This document shows, one piece after another, positions 11,134 through 23,100 of a stretch of DNA of 64,000 nucleotides (position 1 is its first letter; every line of letters begins with the position of its first letter). The stretch is from Cylicocyclus nassatus. Lineage: Eukaryota > Nematoda > Chromadorea > Rhabditida > Strongylidae. The stretch lies in contig CATQJL010000305.1 of the NCBI GenBank assembly GCA_958299035.1, positions 70,586,792 through 70,650,791 of the forward strand, in the 5' to 3' direction. The notes beneath the pieces were generated by a model. The model ran no database searches and was not told where the DNA came from. It saw only the letters and a list, made by a program, of their open reading frames with translations. Made by a program: the position numbers and the translations under genes.

Positions 11134-14100
11134 CTGAAAACATCAGTTTTATCCTAGAAACGCATCTGAAATTTCACGTCAATATACGATATGCTCTTTG
11201 AAAAGCAGCTTTCTCAGTCACCTTGTCCCCATAAATTACTTAACAAATGGAGCTTGATATTGCAACCCTGTGATATCGTATGAAAAGCAGCGATAGATGA
11301 GAAAGTAGCATAACCGCCCCGTTTTGTGCTTCCAGGAAATATATTTATCTGGGTTCGAGTCTAAAGTACTCAATAAAAGGTGGTGAGAAAGATTTGAAGC
11401 CTCTTAACTTCTGTAATTTTGCATGCATACAATACCACCATGTAGGCTCACCATGCACAAGGACGAACCGTTTCAATAAGCGGATCCTTTAAAATTTGCG
11501 CCTTAAACGGGTCCTCCTAGCTTTTGGCGCGCAAAACTAGGTCATAAATTCAAAATTCTGTAATCCTGATTTACCTGACAAGCATATCCGCGCTTCAAGA
11601 ATTCGAACTCGAAAAGTGCTCAAAAGTTTGCTTTTCTGTAGAAACAGCGCCAAAAAGTAGTAATCGCGTAGAGAGTCGATTTGGCAATGTTGATTTTTGC
11701 ACGGAAATGTAGCCCAAAATGACTTTTATCTTCATAACAATTATCAAGCCAAAATAAATTCAATAATTTTTTCAAATTCGCATTTATTCTTAGGCAAAAA
11801 AGTTTTCTTTCTCCAAATTACCTATTTTACATGGAGTGCTTCAAGAATGAACAGTTGTTTACACTTCATTTATGATGTACAACCTCGCGCGGTGAGTTTT
11901 AAAGTCATCACTGTGGAATCATGAATAAGGCATAGGCCCCGGTCAGACTTCACGCGACTTAATCGTCGCGATCTAATCGCCAAGATTTCCATTCATTCTC
12001 ATTTCACATTCAAAAATTTCGGGCTGTTAAAGTATCACAACCGAAATGCAAGTTGATCGGCATGGAATGATGTTGTAACAGTTGTCTTGTCGCGATTCAG
12101 TCGCGACGATCAAATCGCGTGAAGTCTGCCCGGGGCCATACGGAGACTCGCACTGACCCTACTCTATATGCCTTACTTATTCTCGCCTAAGGATGGCTTT
12201 GAAACTCCCCGCGCAATGCCGACTACCACGAATAAAATGTAAATAACTACTCATTCTAAAAGCTTTTTCATGTGAGATAGGTGATTTTGCAGAGATATAA
12301 GTTTTCGCAGAAGAAGAACTTTTCGCAATTGCCGTAAGGATTTTCATTACCGTGAGCTATATCTCTATGCAAAAATCTTCTCAAAAGCTCAGGTAAAACC
12401 ACGGCGAATTGACCATTTACGCAACCATATTCTTTTTCGCTCGTTTTCATAAATACTAGATCTTTGGTCACTTTTTGGTCTTAAGCCCATGGCTTGCACA
12501 TAAACATGCCAAACACATCCACGACATTGCATAAAGCGTTGATACGGACCCAATTTTGCGAGCCAGAAGTAAAGTGGATACGTCTGACGCGCGCAAATTC
12601 TGAGGGAACCACCCAACAAATCCACTCGTGTTTTTTGCATGATGGAGCTTTACGCTGGTAACATGCGCTTTGCAAAATTTGGGCTCAGAACGTTGGCTGG
12701 AACTCGATATATTAATTTCGTTATAGACAGGACACAGACACACACACAAAAACACGTAAACAACTTTAGCCCGTTACTATAAGTTATGATATAGATTCAT
12801 CGTACAATTCAGAAGCACATAAGGTTTACAGCCTTTATGAGAAACGATATTAATGATTTTTACGCTACATGGACACTACATTTTCAGCACTTTCTGTAAA
12901 TTTTGGTAGGTAGAAATTTGCAAAACCTGGTGTGCAAGCTCATGTGCGACAACAGTTTCGATTTGTCTTCGCCTTTCATGCTGCTCTATTTTGAATTCTA
13001 GCGGATCCAGATGGGAATTTTGCGATGAATCCAACAAGACGACTTTTCTGAAGAATAGTCACTTTTTAAAGTTTGTTGAAGGTTGAAACTTTAATTAACA
13101 TAATTAACACCAACTTGAAGGTAATCAATCCCCAATTTTCCATTGCACCTGCTCCAAACTTTTCCAACGCGACTAGATCTGCAAAGCAAAGTTCATAATG
13201 CAAAGACGAGCTGAAGGAATGATAGCATATGAGTCCATGACTTGCCCCCAAGTGTAATGTCCGTCTATAATATACTACAAAAAAAAATTGAGATTGCAAC
13301 TTTCCTTGGTCGAGAAATCATTCTTACTGACTTTGCCCGAAAATCAAGCGCTTCCAAATGGAGTGATTTTTGAATATTCGGTAAACTATTATAGAAAATA
13401 AAAAATCGGAGAAACATGAGCAGAGAAGTGATTCATTGAAAACTATCTTTACTTATTTGAACACTTTATAAAATGGATCCATATCATTAGCTGCCATAAG
13501 ATGCAGAAAACTGCGAATGTTTTTGAATTTTTTGCCAGACATGGACATTTCATGAGACACCTATAAAATGTATTGTTTGGCAAATGGCAAACTATATGGA
13601 ACCGAGATGAAACTAAATTATAAAGCTCACGTTTCTTAACTTCGGTACTACAAAATCACTTTTATCAAAAGTACCAAAATCACCTACCTTGCTTTGACAT
13701 GACATCATTCACTCCGAAGTACTTTTCAAAGGACTCCATGACAGTCGTAGCTACTTTGAGTCCGTACTCTCTCTGCGATTCTGTACCAGGAGCTGACCAC
13801 AAACGGAACTAGTACAAAATGAAAAACATGTTTGAATTGAGCAGCTCCAAGCTTATGCAACATCTCACTTTTACTCCTCTGTTTGTTTGCATTTCGTTAT
13901 ATGTAAATTCAGACACTAAAAGAGCGAGAAGATACGTTGGCATAATAGGAGTCGGCTCAAACGTAGATATTGTCCAATATCCGCCTTGTTGACTAAATTT
14001 CAGATTAGTTACGATGCACTAACTGTTAACAAGCGGAAAGCCCCGAAATGCGCGTTACTACGGATTCATCTATGCATTATGCCTGGCTTACGTAGCATGA

Positions 14101-17100
14101 ACACGAGGAATGATATCCACGGAAGTCCATACTGGAGGAAAATAAACTTTAAACCCCATTTTATTCGTTCGTGGTGAAACTTGCTCGAAATCTGCTTTCG
14201 CCCTGCGTTATCCATAATTTTCTAGCCTATCGCAACCACTTGGCAAAACGGTGTAATGAAAGTGATTTCAACCTTGAGTGAGCTCTCATTTGCGAAAAAA
14301 AATTATGCGAGAAGTCCATTTAGAATGGGGCGAAATGGGATTAACCTCCATTTTAAATTGATTTGAAAGCTCACCTCACTCCCAGCAGCAAGGTGAGCTG
14401 GAACTAAGCCCATCTTTGACCTTTTTGCACATTTTTGATTGCGACTGAAAATGTTCTTAGCCCATTTTGTGATAAAAGTAGGTGGAAAAAGTGTTTCATA
14501 TTTTCTATAAAATCTGAAATAAATGTTTCTTCCAAACTCATACAGACGCTTAAATCATGAAGGTTAATTTCATCAAGATATTTACTAACAAACTTAAATG
14601 CTTACAAATGTCAGGCCGATGCAAAAATTTCTATGTAAGTCAAATAAAGTTCGCTAACTTTCTTTTTGAACCATCAATCAAAACTAAACATACCTTGTAT
14701 TTTGAAATAAAAAAGAGTTGCATTTAAAAAAGTTGCTCTGGCTACCTTTTGACTAACATCGTAGAACAGACCCCCAAAGATGGCTCTTCAGTTTCGCGAA
14801 TTTGAGTTTGGTCGCAAGAAATGCTGGAGTGTCACTAGCACACCAGAAGAATTCTGCATATCTTACTAGCAATAATTTATACATTAATCAGGCCTTAATC
14901 TCGTACGAAAATATAAAAAATCACAGTCATATTATAGAAAAGCTCCTTAGAACTGCAATTTGTCACCAAAAACACTCTTTGATGCCTAAATCTCCCACTG
15001 CCTTCTTAGGTAGTTTAGGACAAAAGGTTTAGACCTGTATTCATATAAATAAAATGAGGTGACGAGAGTATTTGTCTTGTATAACGAAGTCTATCACAAC
15101 TTTTTGTTTATGTGTCTCCCTGAGATATGGACTACTACGGTAACGTATAGCCTGTGATGTAAAACTGATACAGATTTTGAAACTTCAATTTTACAAAATG
15201 AAAAAGAAGAGAGTATCCACGTAACTGATTGTAAAGGTAGATCAGAGTTAGACATCGATTATTTGGTAGGATTGAGTTTGCAAGAGTGGGACAGGTTGAG
15301 ACAAGCTGGAGGAAGGTTTGCTGAAGCATTTTTGTATGGAATGAATGGATTCGCGAATGCGATATCTTATCGCACCGCATGGACTAAGGCCATTTTATTC
15401 GCACGAAAAGCCCACTTCGCGAAAACTTCGTGGATATTATTCCAAGTCAGAAGAAGGGCACTGTCTCTTCTTGTTACCGAATCGGGAACACATAGATTGT
15501 GTGTTGTGTGTGTGTTTGGAGGGCGGCAAGCCAGTATCCTCAGCTCAAATTTTGCATAGCGGCGCTGTCAGCATGGAAGTCCATGGTGCAAAAGCACGAG
15601 CGGATTTAATGGGCGTAATGCGCTGGCTCGAAACGGGCATGTTTCTTCACTTTCGCAAAAAATATTGACTTATGTCACATGCAATTCTGTCAATCGAAAG
15701 CTCCCCTGCAAAAAATCCCAAAGAGTCTATATTCGCACGGGAACGGCGCAAAATAGAGTGTAAATCCTCGATTGTCAAAGTTTTCACCCAACGAATGAAA
15801 ATTATCGCTCAAAAATTTCGCATTAGTCATTGTTTCTACGGCAAGCAGTCCTTAGTCATCTTGAAAATTCATTTATTTTTCAACAAGAAACTTCCTTTTG
15901 TTTAAGCTACCAAATTCTTATGTTGGAGCATTTGGAATAAGCTGTTTTATCGTTTAATGATATTTGACGTCGTCCGGTTTGAATCATTGATAGCTAGATG
16001 CATGAGGAAAGCAAAACTTCGTATGCGCGGCAACTGGCTCCCCCACGCATAAAATTCGTCCTCACAACAGAAATCGCCACAGATGTTTTCTCTCCCTTTT
16101 TCCCTTGCCCTATATCCCCCCCCCCACTCCGCCAGGAGCTAAGCACGTTCCTATAAAAGGGCTACGAGGTACTCTGGCGCAACACTCTTTGCCGCCTTAA
16201 AAATCTTTGGCGTACACTTAATCTGACGGCACATAATGTTTTGCCGTGACAAAGTGCGAGCATATTAACAAGAAGAAAAGATGTTAAATTGCGAAAATGG
16301 ACTCAAAGAAATACTCAGGCAATCACCGGGGGAGGCGGCCTTGCGATTTTTGGGGAAGCGGGCACCGGAAAAAATAGTCCGCTGATTTCTTGCAGTCCGC
16401 TTGCACAAATTTGGGAGAATCTCTGCAATTTTTGGGCGAATGCTCGGAGAACAATCGCGGTTCCCTTACAGATTAGCTGCGGCGCAGTGGCCGCATTCTC
16501 GCGGACTTTCCGCGAAAATATGCAAAATTTTCGAGGGCCGCACGGTCCTTTGTGGAGGACCGCGCGGCCCTCAACAATTTTGCACAGCTGGTAGGTACCT
16601 TCCGCTAAAAGAAATTACCCCGCATCTTCCGTTAGAGAGTAGTATTCCACCTCTGCCACATAGAGTCCCACCTTTGCTCGGCGTACGCTTGAAACTGCGT
16701 AAAAAGAGTCGAAGCGCCTGATGAAAGTTCGGCCAGCGCTTGTTAAAAACGATTACTTGAAGAGCACTTGCAGAAAATTTTGTATTGCTGCTCGCTGGCA
16801 AAACAGGGAAGTACCGCTCGCTGAAGGCTTGGCTTGAATTTTGTTGACCGCTTGCAGAGCGCGAGTGTGCTGACCAATTGCCCTGGCGATTATCTGAGTA
16901 GTTGCATAAACCACTGACTTGCTACCCAACAAAGGTTTAGTTCTTGAAAAATCCATACGTGTGTTGCTCTTAAGAAATATAATTAAGACTGTTTTTATTT
17001 TTTGCTGAAAGTTTGCCGTTTAATACCGCTTCAACATGGCAACTCTTTAAAAAAAATAATTCATTCATGTGGTCGGCATTGACCATTTAATGCAAAGCAG

Positions 17101-20100
17101 ATTTTTCTAAGAAGAGCATGGAAGGCATATGGATGGTGAAGCTGATGCTATTCTCTGCAAGGCAGAGGTGACGGACGTACTCTATATGCCAACCATCAAA
17201 GCTCCTTATGAAACATTAAAAACGTAGTTTTAAGCACTTCCACATGATTTCAACGACCAGTGACTTCCACGTTACTATTGTTATCGGGCACTTCCTTAAC
17301 CGAATTTGAATATGATGTACAATCCCACATTCTGAAAAGCCTTAAAATTGTCTTTGAAGCCCTAGTTTGGCAGAAGGGACGAGTGCTTCAGCAAAGTCAC
17401 GTCGTATGCAAGAAACCTCGTCGCATGCAATAGTGCCACCTCACATAGTACAGGCGTCTCGAAGTTGATTGCCGTGTAAGAATAGAGCGCAAGAAGTTTC
17501 AGGTCAAATTTCTTCTTTTGGAGAGCAACTATGAGGGAGTAGACCACCGCAGTTGGTCTACTTCTGGGAACTCATAGGATTTTAGTAACTTTGGCTGCAT
17601 GGATTCTGAGTAGAGGCGGTCTTCGAAGGCAGTGTCTCGACAAAATTTCACTCTCCGAGTTTTCACTTTTCTGAAACTTCGCCGTGCTGAAGCCACATCC
17701 GGACTTTTCAGCGCTTGAAAACGACAAAAATGAGCTTTTATCGAAACTCTCCGTGCCGCGGTAGCTCCAATATAGTGTAAGTGAGCGGGGTGCAGAAGAC
17801 TTCCGGAGCGGATTTTGGGCTTTTCAGACGCGCTTATTCGTTTTAGACTTCAATCTTCATCGATAGATTAGTTGGGTATATCTGCCACTGCAACATTGTA
17901 ATATCCGAGTACCAGTGGCGTACCCAGGATTTCGGCTCGGGGGGGGGGGACAAAAATTCTTTTCTAAAGAAGGCGCGTGGCGTTAGCCACGCACTCCGAA
18001 AAATTTTTTGGGGTGCTTCTCAAAATTTTTGCGTTTCCCCGATCCCTAAAATCTGGAAAAAGGGGGTCCCATCATTTTGCTGGAACGCAGACTTTGAGCG
18101 GCATAAAGTTAGCAAAAATTCGTGCAAAAACGCCTATGAAGATTTTTTACCGGCTGCGTTTCTTCCTTGTTTCAGTCTACTGCCACAAAATTGATCCACC
18201 TTCAGAAGTTTATGTAAAGCTTTTCGATAATTTCATGCCATTTATTGACACTTTAAGACAATTTCGTTTGGGTACTCAAACCGCTAAAACAAAAGGCAGA
18301 TTTGGAATCAGAGTTTGGAGCATCTAGTGAACATCTATTCTTAGTATGCCAGTGTAACTTTGTATACCACCTTTACTACTAGCTCTGTTTTCTCATCTCT
18401 GTTTTCTTATAAGGCATGCAGTGATTTGCGAAGTTAATGCGCGCTTTAAAAATTTTCTTATTGCCACATTGTACCAATCCCTGACTGGATGTATTAGAAA
18501 TTAGGTTCATGATAGTGCAAGAAACGCGTTATTTCCGCAGTTTCCCTTACAAGCAGAATTACGTTTTGAAGTCTCTCACTATGTTATCTAATTCCGTATC
18601 ATTGAATACTCGTTCTCCTGATGAGTGAAAAAATCTTATGTTTTGATCAAAATCAGTCCAAATGCAGTTATTACTCACGTTTTTACATCTAGTGTCCTCG
18701 CATTTGAGATCGCTGTAGTTCCTTTAGGATGTATTATCTTTACTTTCCAAATTGCCTTATACTCTGGCTCATCAAAACAAGGAACCATCTTTCGAGCACT
18801 TGTCGGCTCCATTTGTGTTACAGCTGCTATCCTAAATCACAAAGCTATGAATGTAACGTTCAAAAATTGCTTGATTTTTAACTATTCTAGAATCCACAAA
18901 GAGTGCAAAAGTTTCTCTTAACAGTCAACGCGGTTGTATTTGAGGAAGAACAAGAACCCTTGAAACCCAGTAATTCTTTGCTTTTCATGACTTCCATAGT
19001 ATATCAGGGTATCGCAATCACGCACAACTTGTGGTTACAAAATGATTTGTTTAGCTCTGTCTGCTGCCAGCTGGCGTTTTGATAGACACATTACATGCAA
19101 AAAGAGAGCAACGTATCTCCTCCTATCCAAATCCTAGTCAATGTCGCTATGTCACTTATGACACGTGATCATGTGCCTGCAACACCCCCCCCCCCTCCTC
19201 CTCCTCCCTCCCCTCCTCGCATCGTTTTTGCCACAAAAAGCGGACAGTGTTTGTGTGCTGCGAAATTGGTGATGTCGCCTTCCGTAGTATTCCCTGTAAT
19301 ATAATCGAAAAATTAAATATCTGTCTTACTTTGTTTTTCTGTTGCGGTCCTGATAAAAATTTTGGTAAAGTCCATCTCTTCCTTCGTTTATTGGCGCAGA
19401 GTACGGGATCTGCAGTACAGTCACATTTTTGATCTTTTTTAGTACTATGTGCAGGCTTACAAGGGAAGCGTGTTTAGTCGAAGTGGCTTTTTCAGATGGG
19501 ACTTAAACCGCTTTGAAAGTATTGCACCATGATTCCAAATCTGTTTTCCAAATCTGCCAAGCGCTTCTGAACGCCGAGTTATGATCGTTTTTAAGCGAAA
19601 AATGAATGCAGAATTTAGGTAAAATCGATTGTTACAATCTTGCCAGCGCTTAGATGAAACAATTCTAAATATTAGCTTATCACACAAACTGTATCCATTG
19701 CATAGACAACTCTGTTAATTGACACTGGACCATTTGAGCAAATTTGAGCGATTTTGTTCCAGTTTTGCGTTCAAATTTTTGGCCTGAAAAACGATCATAA
19801 CTCGGCGTCCAGGGGAGTTTGGCAGATTTGGAAGGTAGAATTGGACTCATCTCTTGATGCTCTCTAAAGCAGTATGGGTTTCATATGAAAAGGCCATTTT
19901 GACTAAACACGCTTCCCTTGTTAGCAATATGCTGACCGTTTCTGATAGTGCAGTAAATGCTAAACTCCTTAAACTCTAATGTGATTATTCGTTGCACTTT
20001 TACTGCGTCATAATCCCAAAGGAAAAAATTATATTGTTTTTGACCCAATAAAGTTTCTCAGCACCGCGGAGGTTTGGTTGGGTTTTTTTTTTGATTCAAA

Positions 20101-23100
20101 TCGATCTGGCAAAGGATACAAAATATTTGGCTGAAGCCTACAAAGACTGTTCTAGGTTCCATGCTTTATTGTTTTACTTTCCCGCAAAAATCTCCGTTTC
20201 TTCTTTTAATCGGCTTCTGCTTCGAATCCTTACTTCAGCGCTTCCCGGTGGATTTGTTTTCCAAACCTTACCATTGTGTACAACTTTTAATTTGGCTGTT
20301 GAGCCTTGGTGTCAAGAATTGCTTAACACTTTATTTGGACTAAAGCTTCGGAGAAGTCGTTCTTGAAAACCTGGAAAGGTCAGACGTTTACACATCTACA
20401 GTAGCAGCACTACTGAGTTACCAGGGAATCAAAACCAAACTGAAGAATACAACGACTTTGAAGCGTTAGCTCAGTTATATCAATCATTTCAAAGACTCAA
20501 AACAGAGTTGAAAGAGTTGATAATCATTGATAAGTTTTTGTCTTTCGTAAGGCAACACAATAAATCAGTAAAGTAGCCAGTAAATTGCCGCGAAAAGTAG
20601 CCCATGGAATCGGTCACAGTGCAGCGCAATTTGGATGCTGTGATCGCACATAATTCTTTATAAAGTTCGTGAGTTGTAACATTCACCGTGATCTATTCGC
20701 AAAAAGAGCAAAATACACCTCTCAATTCATCCTAGAAGACTTCCACAACGAGCGTATCAAGAAAATTACGATCCTAAGTTATTGTATCTATCTATACAAG
20801 TTGTATCTACCTATATATCAGAGGCGTGCCGAGAGGGGGGGGGGCATAGGAGAGAGGTGCCCCCTTTTTTGAAATTTCGGGGTTGTGATCCCGCAAAAAT
20901 TTTAGGAAGCATACCAAAAATTTCTTCGGAGTGCGTGGCTGACGTCACGCGCCTTCATCAAAAAAAATCTTTTGTCCTCCCCCCCCCCTTTCCATAACGA
21001 AGATTCTGGGTACGCCACTGTTATATATCATGACTTATAATAAAACGCTAAGCGTCTTTCTGTCTGTGTGTATGTCTGTCTGTCACGAAATTCACAGAGT
21101 GAGTTGCAGTTAGCGTCTTGATCTAGAATTTTGGTCATAGCACCCAGTCAGCGTGTAGGTAAACTGTGCAAAACCACAAGCCGATCCAGTAAGTGAAACC
21201 ATCGGAAACTCTGCGTCAAACGGATCCACGCGACTTTTGGCCTGCCAAAATGGGTCGGTAATTGGACTTTTTGCAAAGTCTTGATTTGTTTAGCAAGTGA
21301 ATCCAAAAAACATTGACTTCAGCTCAAAAAAGTAAGCAAAAAGTCTATTTTTACACGAATTGGCGCGAAAAAGATGTAACTGAGCAAATTGTCGATTTGC
21401 CAAGTTTTTACTATGAAAAATGAGAGGATTTTTGAATAGATATGTATTTCACGGTGGTCTTTATCTTTATGGCGACTATAAAGCCAAAATAAATTCAGTA
21501 ACCCATTCAAAATCGCATTTGTTTTTCTGCGGGAAAATTTTTTCTTTCGAAATTACCGATCTCACATGGAAAAGCTTTAAAAAAATGGTTGTTTACAGTT
21601 CATTCGTGAAGTTCAGCATCGCGCGGTGAGTTTCAAAGTCATTATTATGTGATCACGAAGAAGGCGTGGATAGTAAAGCCAGTGCGAACCTCTGCGAAGC
21701 AGACGTGACGCACTGGTCATGACTTATAGTAAGCCGCTTATTTGTCGGTCTGTAAGTCTGCCTGTTACGAAAATACAGTGAGGAATGATTTACAATACAC
21801 TGCATCATGTAAGGTTCTGATAGCGAGTATGGTTCAATTTTAATTAGGAACTATCTCACCGCAGTGAACCTGGCAATAATCTAAAAGAAAGCCTTCGCAT
21901 CGCGAGTTTATCATCGTTTCTTGATGGCCAGTGCGAGCCTCTGCGAAGCAAAGGTGAAGCACTGGTGTATATATAAGGACGTCTCAAAAGTGAATACACC
22001 GTCAAGCAAATGCACTTTTGAATCGTTGATAACTTTCCTTCCACAAAGCCTCCCGCTTAATGTTGAGAGTAACATTAATTTATTCATTGTTTGTATTGTC
22101 GTTGTTTAGTGATCTGATCTACTGGTTTTGTATTGACCTATGCGCGGGATCTAAGCGCTATATAAGGCGCTCACTGCTAGCTAAGTCATTCTTTTCGTCT
22201 TATCGTTTGTTCTTATTCATATCCGGTCTACTGATATATCGAGTCTACAAGTGTCCGAAACCCACCACAAGTGCAATTACAAGGCTACAACAAGTGGCCA
22301 TCAGTACTGGACGACACGCGTGAGGAGCGATACAAACAAGTTGAACAAATATGTACTTCATCATCAACGACCAAGCCAAGCACTTCACTTGAGCAAATGT
22401 TCGCTCAGTTGATGCAGCACAGGAGCAAATGAAGACGAACCAGGAGGAAACTGCTGCCCCTGAAGTCGAATCAGGAGCAATCCGAGCGGATAGAACAACT
22501 CCTGAAACGGACCATTCAGTAGCTCCTACCTTGGTGGACTATTCACCGCTTTCGTCGCGACTGTCATGCTTCAGCTGCAATCTGAACAGGGGTGCACCCT
22601 CGACAGTGGCTGTAGCGGTTTGAAGAGATTGTTCCAGAGTCGATGCCAGAGAAGGAAACGCTGTATTCTCCTGTTCGCGAAGCTGGATAACGCCGTACAC
22701 GCCAAGCTGAGAGGGCACTTGGCACCGAAGTCACTGTGGAAGAAGTGGAACTGTACGCGACTTGGCTCAACAAGATGCTAGTCGATGCGAAAGCGAAAGC
22801 AGACGAAATAAAGTGGGAGCCTTGAGTATTCCTGCGTTTCGTCACGGGTCGCCGGGCGATCTGCCAATTCGATCCTAATACTGAGCAAGCCGGACCTTGA
22901 GGCTGACAGCTACAGGCTGCAGGACCTTATTGCGGAATACAACGCGTACCAGTCCGTGTAGAAGGATGCTACCCTTATCGGATCTATAGCGCCTACGGCA
23001 GTCCAGGCTAAAGTTGTTGCTCCTATCAAAGAAGAAGCAACGTACCAAGCGCTCATCTGATAGCAAGGATTTGTCTGGATTGTCCCGACGTGACGACGTA

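Noticed and set aside
14401..14607. Minus frame of 68 codons ending [12 protein letters not shown], considered for the missing ALSN/DEP segment
   Set aside because: A weak resemblance over about ten residues only; ARR and PC.DEP are absent, and the phase does not link the flanking exons.
16289..16721. Plus-strand frame containing [10 protein letters not shown], resembling a Walker A motif
   Set aside because: The G+C-rich sequence is the end of a palindromic MITE, and the related copy at 44.4 kb has the same bases without the frame. No other NTPase motif follows.
18625..18921. 98-codon hydrophobic frame as a membrane protein gene
   Set aside because: No homologue, splice signal or supporting context; A+T-rich sequence readily gives apolar codons. 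Kept only as a note.
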